This document shows, piece by piece, positions 48,556 through 60,084 of a stretch of DNA of 64,000 nucleotides. Source of the stretch: Chrysogorgia sp. JL179-B06 (lineage: Eukaryota > Cnidaria > Anthozoa > Scleralcyonacea > Chrysogorgiidae); the NCBI GenBank assembly GCA_035772405.1, contig JAYKKM010000504.1, forward strand, positions 3,048,001 through 3,112,000, given 5' to 3'. Position 1 is the stretch's first letter. Each line of letters starts with the position of its first letter. Below the pieces are notes generated by a model. It was given only the letters and a program-made list of their open reading frames with translations, made no database searches and had not been told where the DNA came from. A program made the translations under genes and the position numbers.

Positions 48556-49790
48556 GAAAGTTTAAGCTATGCCAAACAGCAATTGGCTGTAGAATCTGGT
48601 GAATCCCGTTATATATACGTCTTATGTAATACGTCTCCCAAAGACACTATTGGAGTCTCCTTTCCGAAGATGCAGCGCAACCTAACAAGAGAGGAATTAT
48701 TGGAAAAGTAGCCAGAATATACGACCCGCTGGGCTTGGTCTCGCCAATCACGTTGAGTGGAAAGCTACTCTATCGCGAGTCTTGTGACGAGAAGTGTTCT
48801 TGGGATACGCCATTGTCCAAAAGCTCCCTTCGCAGGTGGACGTTCCAAGATCCTTGACCAGAAATCAAGACTCGAGAGCCAATCGATAGCATCTCGCTTT
48901 ACGCCTTTGGAGATGCTGGTGGAAAAGGAGTTGCAGATTCCGTTTACGCTGTAGTCACCCAACTGACGCACAGGACTCGTTCTATCAAGGACACGTCTAT
49001 CAAGACACGTCTATCAAGACACGTCTATCAAGATACGTCTATCATCTTCTCACGTCTACCAAGCACACGTCTATCAAGGCACAGTTAGCCACGGCAAGGG
49101 CTAACACTGGTTTCATCTCATATGGCAGTCAACCTGGTCAAGAATGTCCAAGAGGCGCTGCAGGGATATCCGGTGAGAGAAGTTCATTGCTGGTTGAATA
49201 GCACCGTGGCGCTCCACTGGATCCAGGGAGCTGGCGAATACAAACTCGTCGGCAATCGTGTCAGAAAGATCCGGGAACATTAACACGTGACGTGGAGACA
49301 TGTGCCAGTGCCAGATGTGGAACTGTCAGCAAAGAGAATGACCTATGGTGGAACGGGTAGTTACGTGATCAAGCACCGTGGCTGCCAAATCTCGTGACGG
49401 AGGCAAGCCCAGAATCGGAGAAGGAATCAAAACCTGTCAAGCCACTCTTCGCTATGGCCATTGCCGAAAACGACGACTTGGATAATGTTCTCTCTAAACA
49501 CACCCTTTGGAGGACCTTGAGGGTGTGTGCTTGGAACGCGAGGTTTATTTGCAATACCAGACGACCTAAAGCAAGCAGAACCAAAATAAATCTCGCAACT
49601 ACGAGCGGGAAAAAGTTACTTGGAGCGGAGAGCGATACATCACCTGTATCCCTTGGAGCTATCATCTGATCGCTCAGTTGGAATACTTCCAGTTCAACTC
49701 AATGCCAAAGCGCCAGCCTTTAAACCCAAGAGAGACGCAGCTGTTGCAGCGGAGTTACGTGTGAAAGACATCGCTGAAGATGAACAATGA
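48556..49790 (+). pseudogene. Pao-2 relic, downstream part
   Basis: Continues the reading cut at 14409: SYAKQQLAVESGES, then a decayed reading equivalent to RVYDPLGLVSPLTLQGKLIY of Pao-3, an RNase H part (YAFGDAGGKGVADSVYAVV, about 48900-48960) and LNSTVALHWIQGAGEY (about 49190-49240). After about 49560 the reading jumps from the linker to the C-terminal domain (PLELSSDRS at about 49650; AFKPKRDAAVAAELRVKDI to the stop at 49788-49790). The integrase is therefore deleted. A short tandem of tctatcaaGACACG units at about 48985-49080 interrupts it. Many stops and frame changes. Confidence 0.75.
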
Positions 49791-51036
49791 ACAATAAACG
49801 ATGAATAATGAACATTTGATAACTTTTGAACAAACGGTGTTATGTACAATTCAATGTGTTTGGTTACTCTGTATCCAGAGCAGTGTGTTGGGAATTGTGC
49901 ATGTGAACGCTTAGTATTTGTTATTGTGTATAGTTTAAAACACGAGCAGCAGTGTTTTAGACCCGATAAAACACTCGGCTGCGAGTGTTTGGAACGGCTT
50001 TAAAAACGACTGCATCTAAATAACCATGTTTACCAACTAGTTCAGTGATTCAAGCCATTTTCGCCGAGAAAATCGAAGGAAAAGTTTATGTAAATCAGGA
50101 CGATTCTTTATCACATATAAAACCTTCGTCATGCCACTGATTTCCTTTGTATTTTCTTCATGAATTATTAATGAGTTTTTGAAAGTTATTTATCACTCCT
50201 CCGCAGAGGCTTCTTGAATTTAGCTTGTTTTATATTTCTCTGGCTACAGATTGTTTCGGGAACGCGTGAAGAGAATGGGGACGCGGAATTTCGAGCGCGC
50301 GGGATGCGGTCGAGAGTGGTTATATTGTTATGTTGTGATGAGTGATGCATGCGAAATATGAAACTGAGATAAGAGCGTGAGTGTGTGTTAACCACAATGT
50401 TAAACATTCGCAACATAATATACTAATTCAAGATACAATAGGATAGTAAAGTTTCCTTTTTACACTTATAGAGCTGTTCAATTCAACCTGTCCAGTGTGC
50501 ATAACGATCATTGTAAATGATCATTTAGCTGTTTGAATTTGGACTTGAATTAAATTGTGGCGTGCGGTCATGTAAGCGCCGCTTGCCTATTCATTTTTGC
50601 AAAATAAAAAATTCTAGAGCGATTTAAATTTCTCTTTAATCAACGTATACTCGTGTGTCGTTTGCGTTTGTGTGATAATTGCGGTTGTTTTCTCTGCGGG
50701 GAATCAAGTGGATTATAAACGGCTTATCTTCTTCTGTTATTGGTTGTTGTAATATTGCGCCCTGCTCGATCACGATCAATACTCGTGCTATTGCTTGATT
50801 ATTAACCAAGGCAAGCGGCGCTTGCCTTCAGAGCTCAAAATCAACAATTGCGCATGCGCTAAAATACGTTGGGAAATTTCCAATTCGACGAATTTTCACT
50901 GAAGGCAAGCGGCTCTTCTTTGGGCACCGCTTGATAGTTGATTGGTCAATAGGCGCGTTGTTCTAAATAATATATAAATATACATATAAATAATGAAGAA
51001 TAAGTCGTTGGTGAATGGTGATATAATTTGAAAGGT
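49791..51036. other. No gene recognised; repeated GC-rich palindrome
   Basis: AT-rich region. The motif ggcaagcggcgcttgcc appears as a near-perfect palindrome at about 50812-50830. Half copies are at 50567-50578 (taagcgccgcttgcct) and about 50902-50913 (aggcaagcggct), so the block 50560-50915 may be a small inverted-repeat element. No coding content. Confidence 0.4.
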
Positions 51037-52500
51037 AATGTTTAGTTCTCTACTTCTCACGACCTTGGTCATACTCTTGATTCTGGTAAGGAAATTGACA
51101 TGGTTTATCTTGACTTTGCTAAAGCGTTTGACTCTGTGTCCCATAGCAAACTCTTGTTCAAACTTAAATCGTTTGGAATCTCTGGTCCACTTCTTAACTG
51201 GTTTGCCGATTACCTTCGTGATCGCAAACAGTGTGTTGTCGTTGAAGGAGTTTCCTCATCCTTTCTTAGTGTTACCTCTGGTGTGCCACAAGGTAGTGTA
51301 ATAGGTCCTCTCCTATTCATACTTTATGTGAACGACCTTCCGGAGGTAACCAAGAATAGTACTGTTGCGCTTTTTGCTGATGACAGCAAATGTTATCGTG
51401 CTATACAATCACCAGATGATCGAGATCTCCTCCAGCTTGACCTGGACGCTATGTCCAACTGGTCGCTGTCCTGGCAATTGAAATTTAATGTCTCAAAGAC
51501 GCTTTTACTCAGGATATCCCGCAAACGCAACCCTCCAACTCATTCCTACTTTCTTAACAACGAACCAGTCAAGAGCATAACTAGCCAAGTAGACTTGGGT
51601 GTGGTTATCAGCAATGACCTAAAGTGGTCCCCACACATAGCCAGCTGCACTGCAAAAGCCAATCGTATGCTTGGTTTTCTCAACAGGAATTGTACCCAAA
51701 TGACTGATATTCGTTGCCGCAGGCTTCTTTTTCTTGCTCTCGTCCGTTCTCATCTGTCTTATGGTAGTGAGATCTGGGCACCTCAAGGATCGTCACGCGA
51801 TCTTGCGATCCTCGAGGGTGTTCAAAGACGTGCTAGCAAATTCATCCTTCAGGATTATGAGTTGTCATATCCTGAACGTCTTAAGAAGCTTAATTTACTT
51901 CCGATATCCTACTGGCTTGAACTAAAGGATCTCGTTTTCTTTTTTAAATGTAAACAAGGCCTCTTCGACCTAGACATCTCCTGTTTCGTCACTTTTTCTT
52001 CTCAAAGCACGTCTCGCACCCGTTCAAATAAGGACAACTTGCTTCAAGTCAACCATTGCAGGACGTCTCTCTATAGGAACTCTTTTTTTCAACCGAATTG
52101 TCCTTCTCTGGAATAATCTCTCTCCAACCATTCGTAATAGTTCGTCCGTTTCCTCCTTCAAACACAGACTAACTGTTTACTACTCTTCTCTACTACACTC
52201 ATCTTTCGATGTTAACAGAATGCGCACTTGGAAAACCTTCTGTTCTAAGTGCCGCTCTTTCAACTTAAGCTGTTGTTCCTAATTCGTCATGTCTTCTGTA
52301 AACTGTATATTTGTTCTGGTCTTTATTTTATGTATGTTATGTTTGTTTTCATTAAGGTCGGTCTTCACATGGGACTACTCATGTCCTGTTGACCTTACCT
52401 TCAACCATATATTTAGTTATTCAAAGTTTTTTCTCTAATTTAATAGTTTTAATTCTTTCGCATTTATATATGGTTGTAAAGTTAATAAATAAATAAATAA
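51037..52500 (+). pseudogene. LINE C: 5'-truncated CR1/jockey-like retrotransposon
   Basis: Begins inside RT just before IDMVYLDFAKAFDSVSHSKL (first catalytic Asp) and keeps an open frame of 338 aa (51100-52116). GVPQGSVIGPLLFILYVNDL and [10 protein letters not shown] (catalytic Asp pair) follow, then VDLGVVISNDLKWSPHI and the C-terminal LEGVQRRASKFIL. A frame change near 52090 separates the last part (FNRIVLLWNNLSP and on to about 52281). The 3' end has an A-rich tail (aataaataaataaa, about 52485-52510). Endonuclease and the first part of RT are lost. Confidence 0.8.
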
Positions 52501-52510
52501 AAAAAAATAA

Positions 52511-53009
52511 AAAGTATTTATTGTTTATTTAATTGTTTAAACGCGCATTGAATCGGTGACAATCACAGAGATTTAATGTTTGCGGACGCGCGGTTTTATC
52601 AACTATGATTCAGCAACTGAACTCCAACGCTTCATAATAGCGAATACACTAAGCTAAAATCACTGACCCTTCCCGGATAGTCCAGAACATACGAGACACG
52701 GTTTCGTCGGTTTGCCATTATAAGATAAGACGTTATGTACCAGTATCTTGATTAATATAGAGAACATACCAGACACATAATTTGTTCGACGCATGCACGT
52801 TGACGTAGACAACAAAATAAACGATCATGTTTAATTATTTAACAAGACGCCCGCTAGGCGTTAACTCGGGCTACTTGAGCTAGTGGCTTGTTGAAAGACA
52901 TTGTAGGCAAATTCAATATACACAAATCTATAGTTGTAGGTACAATGGTACATGTATTAATGATACAGCTGTCAGTGCAGGGTGGCCGGGGTGGTTAAAT
53001 TTTCCGCCA
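52511..53009. other. No gene recognised
   Basis: About 500 bp between LINE C and a degenerate tandem repeat, without convincing features. Confidence 0.4.
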
Positions 53010-53345
53010 TCATTGCAAACCCATAACATGGTGTTGGCCAACGGCTTTGATTATATGAAGGTGAGTTGGCTCAGTATACAAGCTGGCTACTGAGAAGTCT
53101 GCCCTGCCAAATGAGCCATCCTGTTTGCTGTGCCAAATGAGCAATCCTGTTTGCTGACCTAATTCACGCTTACTGAGAACTCTGCCCTGCCAAATAAGCC
53201 ATCCTGTTTTCTGACTTAATTCAGTTCTAGCCAACAGGGTCAGCCTGGTAAGCGAGCCGCCCTGTGCTCATATAATAACAATTCATCTGGTCAGTTCGGC
53301 AAACAGGTTCAGTTTGAGCAAGCCGCATTAAATCAGTTAATCTTT
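53010..53345. repeat. Degenerate tandem repeat
   Basis: Irregular units around ctgccaaatgagccatcctg (about 53103, 53130 and 53189 in variants), followed by related pieces with cagttcggcaaacaggttcag. No function evident. Frames across it are chance. Confidence 0.55.
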
Positions 53346-53536
53346 TTCTCAGTGTATAAGGCATAGCAGTAAATCAAACCATTTAGCTGGCAGTAGCAAG
53401 GTGTCATAAGCTATTATAAAACAGTTTAAAGAAATGTAATTCAAAATCTTTATTTCTTTGTGAAGTTATATAACATTTTGAGCCAGTAAACATATTCATA
53501 ATTTTAGCATATTTATTATTTGAGAGGCCAGCTAAC

Positions 53537-53759
53537 TAATGTAATATCAAGACAGGTTACTGTCTCGGTTGGCGAGCCAACTCGCATTCCATGTAGTCAA
53601 GGCCAAAATTCAGTTCAAAAGGTATGTATATACAAGTAAAAGTTTGCAAATGGTGCGCTTGTGAGTCAGTCTGGCAAGTGGGCTAGCCTGCCTCATGTAA
53701 TATCAAGACAAGTTACTGTTTTGGTAATAGCGAGCCAGCTTCATGCCTCCATGTACAGC
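53537..53759. repeat. Two-copy direct duplication interrupted by Pao-3
   Basis: tgtaatatcaagacaggttactgt at about 53540 recurs as tgtaatatcaagacaagttactgt at about 53696, with similar following sequence (gcgagcca...catgta). The second copy is cut at 53759 by Pao-3 and continues at 59573 (gctacagtaatgacgaacgcc). Confidence 0.6.
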
Positions 53760-53960
53760 TGTGGGGAACGCCACAGAAAAGTACCCACACTTTCACAATT
53801 TCACAATTCACGTATAATTCTCTATTTGATACAATCCCCTCGAGCTCGTCGATCAACAATAACACCTAATCCTAAGTCTAATTTTATCTTACCCACTCCC
53901 TCACGTGATTACTCAACTCGTCATTAATTATTTACACAATCACACATGCAGTTTCCGACA
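53760..53960 (-). repeat. Pao-3 3' LTR (left)
   Basis: 201 bp, begins TGTGGGGAACGCC and ends TTCCGACA. It differs from 59371-59572 by only one or two bases near the middle (tcttacccac against tgttacccca). A purine-rich tract on the minus strand (catgggggag) abuts it, as a polypurine tract should. Confidence 0.88.
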
Positions 53961-54158
53961 CACTCCCCCATGTGACTCCCACAAGGAGACACATGCCAAA
54001 AGGAAACTAAAAGATCAACTTAAAAACTAAACAATTAAAATTAGTATCAATTACGATATTCACTGTTTCGCCTATCCTAATATAAATGTTAAAAGTTCAA
54101 AAGGTGCATTAAAGTGCATAATAGCTAATATAAAGTTGTTGTTTTTTTTTTAACGAAG

Positions 54159-54551
54159 TTACACTTCTCCATCTTCGATCATGTTTCGAATCCGTAAATT
54201 CGATGCTGCTGCTGCTCCCCGTTTCGGCCGAAAGGGCGTCGCCTCTGGATTTAGCACCTCTTGTTGTTCCACTTGGTCTTGCTTGTCACAAGCCAGCTCC
54301 AAGGGGAATAAATGCTGGACAGCTCTCTCTAGACGACTTTTAGCGGTCCTTAGTTTAGCGCTACGAACCACGCCATCCCGTCCCACGAAGAGCTCTTCCA
54401 CGATTCCAAGGTGCCACTTTCCCCTATTCTTTTCGTCGTTGCGGATGATAACGACATCACCAACTTCTAGAGGCGACACTCTGCTGTTTTTATTGCACTG
54501 ATGGCGCTCTCGTAATGCGGTCACGTATTCCCCAGTCCACCGTTTCCACAA
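54159..54551 (-). pseudogene. Pao-3 pol C-terminal domain
   Basis: 130 codons with VSPLEVGDVVIIRNDEKNRG and KWHLGIVEELFVGRDGVVRS, the small beta-rich domain that follows integrase in BEL/Pao elements, then LERAVQHLFPLEL. Separated from the integrase core by a frame change near 54555. Confidence 0.8.
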
Positions 54552-54558
54552 CGCGTCT

Positions 54559-55155
54559 TTACAGGAACGCAGGTATTTCGCTCGCTTGCGAAGGTCTAGG
54601 TTCGAAGGTCTCCTCTCGCCAAGGTTCGAGCACAGGAAGACGGTTGGTGTGTTGAAATAGGAAATTAGCAGGCGTCAAGAGAGGAAGCTGCACGTCATCT
54701 TCAACGTAAGATAACGGGCGACGGTTTAACTGCGTCTCTACTTCAAGGACCACTTCGGCTAGCTCTGCCCATGATAACATTCCCCCACCGATGGTTTTGT
54801 AAAAAGCACGCTTGAATATACCAACTAATCGTTCAAACTGGCCTCCCCACCAAGGAGCGCGACTTAGGTTAAATTGCCAGTTGATCTGCTCATCTGCGAG
54901 GTATCTAACTCGTTTTAGCCATCTTGCTGCTCCCACGAAAGTGCCACCGTTATCCGAGAAGATTCTCGTTGGTCGACCCCTGCGAGCAACTAGGCGCTTC
55001 AGACTTCCGAGGAACGTCACTGTATCCAGGTCCGGAAGAATCTCGAGATAAAGTGCTCTTGATAAGCTGCAACCAAACAAGACCAAATAGGCCTTGCCTT
55101 CCATTCTCTGCGACTTTCGGTATCGAATGGGACCCGCGAAATCCACGCCAACCAC
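54559..55155 (-). pseudogene. Pao-3 integrase core
   Basis: 198 codons of a DDE integrase core: VGVDFAGPIRY (first Asp), RIFSDNGGTFVGA (second Asp) and WWGGQFERLVGIFK (Glu). All three catalytic residues are present. It is out of frame with the zinc-binding part upstream (frame change near 55200) and with the C-terminal domain downstream. Confidence 0.85.
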
Positions 55156-55209
55156 CTGGAACGCTGTGGAGCCTTCGGTCCGTTCTCTTGGTAAAAGACC
55201 GGGAGGAGG

Positions 55210-56260
55210 AGAGCAAGTGCACGAGCTTGGAAGCGTTTACACCCCCAACAAGACTTGATCACTTTCTTGGTGAGTTGTCGAAGACGTGGGACCCAATGTC
55301 CCTCTCTGATGCTTGCCATGGTAAGACCAACACCACCATGCAACGTACGACCATGCTCTCGCTTCACGAACTTCTCGGTGAACTGGCAGTCATCTGGAAG
55401 ATATACAGGGTAAAGACCCTGTATACGTAGTTCGTTGGCTTGAAGGTTCAGTTGAAGTTCATCGGTGGTGAACTTGGGCGATGTCATGGCTCGAGCTTGG
55501 ATCCGCCGAATCCACCACGCAGTTTGTGACTCTAGCTCGGCTGCGGTTAGCGGTCCGACGACAGTTGGTAAACCACGACAATTTTTCACGAATCGGTTGA
55601 TCCAAGCGCAAACTCTCACCGTCCTCTTCAAATCACGTCGGTCGAGCAGTTGATCGAATTTGTCCCTTTCGTCGACTGCCACGGCGGCGATCACTTCACG
55701 AATAACTTTAAACTCGGCTATGGATTCAGCACTCGCCTCGGTAGTAATATTGGGTGGCCACACCTCTTGTTGGGACAACCACTGCGGACCGTTCCACCAT
55801 AACTCCGAATTAGAGACTGGCCCACCACGACTTCCCAAATCGGCAGGATTATCAGCTGACGGTACATGTCTCCAGGTATCAATCTTATGCTGCTGGATTT
55901 TGTGGACTCGGTTAGCCACGAACTGCCGATATTCCCCACCACCACTGATCCAGTGCAGCGCTACAGTACTATCGATCCAACACTGTATCAGGGTAACAGG
56001 AAATCCCTCCAATGCACGGCGCAAGTTGCCACCGCATTCGCTGCCATATGTGCACCAATCAATTCCAGACGAGGAATTGTCAGGCCTTGCTTGGCGAGCC
56101 TTGCTTTAGCTGCAACCAGTCCCTGCGTGACTCCAGACGCTTGGCGGACCACTGCGTACACTGTTGTAGCCACCCCATGACCGCTGGCATCACCAAAGGC
56201 ATGGAGCTCCACTGCGTCGATGGGCTCGCGATGCGTTGCCAGACTGCGTTGAGTCGTCAC
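55210..56260 (-). pseudogene. Pao-3 RNase H, linker and integrase zinc domain
   Basis: RNase H begins in one frame (LHAFGDASGHGVATTVYAVV, 55988-56260) and continues after a frame change near 56010 with IDSTVALHWISGGGEYR. The linker with NPADLGSRG and the integrase zinc site (HGRTLHGG...CWGCKRF, ending near 55215) follow. RNase H is split by the frame change. The linker part NPADLGSRG is the point equivalent to where the Polinton entered Pao-1. Confidence 0.8.
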
Positions 56261-58260
56261 CGATGAACAAGGTCTTCAGGCAAAGGGACGTCCCAGGCTT
56301 GCTTACGCTGGCAAGCATCGCGGTAAATCAACTTCCCTTGAAGCGTTAAGGGAGATACGAGTCCCAGCGGATCGTAAACACGGGCTAACTTCGCGAGAAT
56401 TCCTCTCTTCGTCGGTTCAGTCTTGTCTTGGGGAAATACCACACTAAACGTATCTTTGGCTTTGTCCCACGTCAGTCCAAGAAGCTTGCACCCTTCCTTG
56501 GGCGTGGAGTCTAACTGCTGCTTAGCATAACTTGTCTCGTCTTTACTCTCGGTACACACAGGATCTGATTCTAATTCTGGTGCGTTGGAGTGCCACTTGT
56601 GAAGCTGAAAGGAGGCATCTGTGAAGATCTCGATGACTTCACGCTTCAGGTCCTTTGCTGCAACAACTGTAGTAGCACCAGAGATCAGATCGTCCACGTA
56701 GAGGTCTCGGGAAATCTCGTTTACTCGCTCTGGTAGTCTCGCGGTCCAACTGGTCAAATGTTGTTCGATCACTCCCCCTAGAAGAAACGGAGAGGATACG
56801 AGACCGAACAGCGCTCTTGTAAAGCGTAACGTTTCTATCACATTGGAGTCTAGGCTGCGTAACCAGTGGAAACGAAGGGCATCACGATCTTCGTTCTTAA
56901 TACGCACCTGCAGGAATGCCTTCTTCATGTCACCAGCAACCATCACAGGGCGAAATCTGCCGCGGACAAGAACATCCCACAATTTGTTCTGGAGTGGAGG
57001 ACCAGTCTCGAGGCAATCGTTCAGCGACGGAACTCCCTTTTCAGCACGGGCAGAACAATCATAAACCACGCGCATTTTTGTGCTCTCAACATTCTCTCGG
57101 ATTACGGCGCGATGAGGCATGTAGTATTCTCGGCCGACGACTTCCGGTGGAGCTCTTTCGACGATTCCTTGCTCTAGCTGGTCACGGATGATTTGGTCGT
57201 ATTCTGCTAGTTTCCCAGCGCTCTGTAGCTTTTTAACTTGGGTCTGGAGGCGACGAATACTGCCAACACAATTACTTGGAAGCGGAGGATGATTCCCTTT
57301 CCATGGCAAACCACTCTCGTACCATCCTTCATCAGCGTTGCGAGTTAACTGCTCACGAAACTCTCGATGCACCGCTTCTTGATCACCAGTGGGCGAGTCC
57401 GCCAGACCCAACACGTCAAGAGCGCACAGACGTTCGTAGTCTGTCGCAGAGTTGATCGTCAAAAAACCAGAGGATATATCACTCTCCACACCAGGCGCCA
57501 TTATTGCCCACCCAAAACGAGTAAGTTCAGCTGTTGGTTCACCTTGACGTCCGATGCGCGGCTGAGCTTGGGTACGAATCTTCGCATATTCGTTAGCTCC
57601 CAATATGATATGCACCGGCAGTCTCTCTTTGACAGGTAAATCGTCTAACTCGACGTCACGCAAATGCTGATAGTTCTCAATGATCTTTTCGTTATGCGGA
57701 TTCTCGAGCGATAAAAGTTCTCGTTTCTCGACCTTGGTGACGCGTGCATTCAGCGTGAAATTGCCTTTCAGAGATTCGAGAGAGAGATCAAATTGGGAGA
57801 GCTTCGTCGTTGTAGTTCCCAGTAAAGTGGCGATTCGTCGCGTGTCTTTCTTCACTTCTCGAGCTCCTGTGAGCTCTATCAACGTAGACGAAACGTAGGA
57901 ATGGCTCGCGCCTGCACTGTCCAACAACGCTCGAAACTTGAAACCACCAACTTTGACCACTACGACAGGATGTACTACAGCGGAGTTGTCTACGTCGGAC
58001 GTCATCCCTGGTTCCTCGGCCATTTCGTGTTTCTTTTCTTGTTGACAAATCGACGTATGGTGACGTTTCTTGCACTTTTGGCAGGAGATTTTGCTTTTAC
58101 ACGTACTAGCAGCGTGTTGACCAGAAGCGCAATTAAAACACAGTTTTTTATCCGCCAGAATTTTCTTTCTTGCTTCAGGCGCTAATACGTTGACACAATG
58201 GGTGGTTTTGTGCTCGCCACTCTCACAATAAACACAGACGGCGTTGTCTCGCGAATAAAA
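56257..58260 (-). pseudogene. Pao-3 zinc knuckles, protease and reverse transcriptase
   Basis: Directly after the TAG at 58261 the same frame stays open to 56257. It starts with two CCHC-type knuckles (CVYCESGEHKTTHC and CFNCASGQHAASTC), then from Met 58023 the protease (FRALLDSAGASHSYV, where the usual D-S/T-G triad reads DSA). RT follows with RVVYDCSARA, VMVAGDMKKAFLQV (first catalytic Asp), ALFGLVSSPFLL and LYVDDLISGA (catalytic Asp pair), then the linker to VYDPLGLVSPLTLQ. The changed protease motif would probably abolish processing. It ends in a frame change before RNase H. Confidence 0.85.
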
Positions 58261-59269
58261 CTAGCGCCCATGAGTCGGTAGCTCAGGACGTTTGCTACCA
58301 CGCTTTGTGTCGGATTTCACAACAATAGTATTCGTCTCCGTCCACTTTCTTAAGGCCTCTAAAAGCTTAGCGAAGGACCATTCTCGCCAATCGCCAGTTT
58401 CGTGCGTGACCAGCTCGCTCTTCAAAGGCTCTAATTTCCTCACGATGACGTAAAAGGCAGCGCCTTCTATGGCGTCAAGTTTCCCCAATGTTCGGAGGCT
58501 CTCTACGTTGAACAGCAACTTCTCGAAGAACTTGTGGATCTTTGCGACATCTCGTTCAGTAACCGGCTGCAATTCTAGAAGGTTGATTACGTAGTGGCCA
58601 GCGACTTCGCTTGGGTGTCCGTACTTGTCGCTTAGATATTTAAACGCACGGGTGTATCCTTCGTCGGTGAACGGCAGACAATCAAGGGCATTTCGAATCT
58701 TTGGCTCGACAAGCTCTTTTAAATGCGAAAACTTGGTAATGGGTGACACCTTTTGATCGTCGACCATCGCTTTAAATTGACCTTCAAAGCGAACCCAGTC
58801 CATAGGGGAGCCGTTAAACTTGGTGATTGTTAACTTCGGGAGTCTCACTGCCGCTGGCGATTTCGCACTTTTGTTTAATCTCCGCTTCAAATTTTTGCGC
58901 AGAAAGCTTTTTCTCAAATGCCATTGCTATTTCATGCTTCTTGTTTTGCTCGATCGCGTTAGCTTCTTCGTCGATCATCTTTGAACACTTCGCGAGTTCT
59001 CCCGCGCCCTTATCTGCGAGCGAAAGCTCTGCCGCGATTTCGCTAGACCATAGTTCAACCGCTTCGTCTGATTCTCCGGAGGAAAACTTGGCCTCTTCGA
59101 TAGAACTCCTTAGTTCATCGATTGCACACGCGAGTGCAACAATGGAAGTACGATGTCTTTCGACTGCTTCTCTATCCCCTTTTGACAACACTGCGTCGGA
59201 TTGTTTTAAACGAAGGCGCAATGTTTTAAGCTTCGAATCTAACTCAGCGAGCTGCTTTTTCATTGACAT
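58261..59269 (-). pseudogene. Pao-3 gag, one frameshift and a terminal TAG
   Basis: The N-terminal 151 codons (59269-58814) form a long helical, coiled-coil-like part (KKQLAELDSKLKTLRLRLKQ). After a frame change near 58,860 the second frame (to 58261) carries the capsid-like part (LTITKFNGSPMDWVRFEGQF, FKYLSDKYGHP, TGDWREWSFAKLLEALRKW). It ends in TAG at 58261-58263, which is directly followed in the same frame by the zinc knuckles and pol. Confidence 0.82.
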
Positions 59270-59347
59270 AATTGATGTTGTACACTAGTATGATAAGATT
59301 CTCACACAATAAATCTTTAAACTCTAGGTACTCACGGTTAAACGGTT

Positions 59348-59366
59348 TATCCCGTCGGAGGTGCCA
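59348..59366 (-). promoter_or_regulatory. Primer-binding site of Pao-3 (candidate)
   Basis: On the minus strand TGGCACCTCCGACGGGAT lies four bases inside the 5' LTR, the expected place, and starts with the TGG that pairs with a tRNA CCA end. I have not identified the tRNA. Confidence 0.55.
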
Positions 59367-59370
59367 GTAA

Positions 59371-59572
59371 TGTGGGGAACGCCACAGAAAAGTACCCACA
59401 CTTTCACAATTTCACAATTCACGTATAATTCTCTATTTGATACAATCCCCTCGAGCTCGTCGATCAACAATAACACCTAATCCTAAGTCTAATTTTATGT
59501 TACCCCACTCCCTCACGTGATTACTCAACTCGTCATTAATTATTTACACAATCACACATGCAGTTTCCGACA
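59371..59572 (-). repeat. Pao-3 5' LTR (right)
   Basis: 202 bp, nearly identical to 53760-53960; begins TGTGGGGAACG and ends CCGACA, followed by the target duplication. Confidence 0.88.
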
Positions 59573-60072
59573 CAGCTACAGTAATGACGAACGCCAAAAA
59601 TCAGTTTGAAAGGTGTGTATTTGTGGGGTTGAGGCCCGTCACTGGTAAACCAGCAAACAATAACAAACTCTTTAATACTCCTTGATCTTGATAGTTGGTA
59701 TGGGTGTCAGAGATTTATATACTGTGTGTTCATATAATAATATGAACAATCGATAAACTTACTGATAACCCAGAACCTCGCCCAGAACATTTTGGAGCCC
59801 CATTTAAGCTTACAGGTAAAATATCAAGTGAAACAGGGTTATTCAATGCTAACATTGCAACTTAGCATCGACTTTATTTTGTATAACATAACAATATTAA
59901 CAATACAGTCACAGACAACAAAGCTTATAAAAATATTACAGTTACCTCAGAACAGTTAACATATTTCCATATAGCATTCATATGTTGAGTCTCATATTAA
60001 ATTCCTAAACACTTAGTAGACAAAAAGTTTCGAAAGCGATCGGGATTGTGAGCGTATCAGTATAAGATCAAG
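59573..60072. other. No gene recognised
   Basis: Continuation of the sequence interrupted by Pao-3, then about 450 bp of AT-rich DNA without recognisable features. Confidence 0.4.
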
Positions 60073-60084
60073 ATACTTGCCAGC
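60073..60084. repeat. Target-site duplication of LINE D (left)
   Basis: atacttgccagc, repeated at 62701-62712 right after the A-rich tail. Confidence 0.75.

Larger units (their letters stand above)
53760..59572 (-). mobile_element. Pao-3: nearly full-length BEL/Pao LTR retrotransposon
   Basis: Flanked by LTRs of about 201 bp, each starting TGTGGGG and ending GACA. The short duplication CAGC (or ACAGC) lies just outside (53755-53759 and just after 59572). Internal parts on the minus strand follow the BEL/Pao order: gag, zinc knuckles, protease, RT, RNase H, integrase and C-terminal domain. A primer-binding-site candidate starts TGG (minus strand) at about 59366, four bases from the LTR. The total is 5.81 kb. 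One frameshift in gag, one in-frame stop between gag and zinc knuckles, and four frameshifts in pol make it defective as written. Many long open pieces suggest it is young. Confidence 0.88.

Noticed and set aside
54181..58185. Plus-strand frames of 60-168 codons opposite Pao-3
   Set aside because: They are shadows of the minus-strand gag-pol reading and have no motifs of their own.
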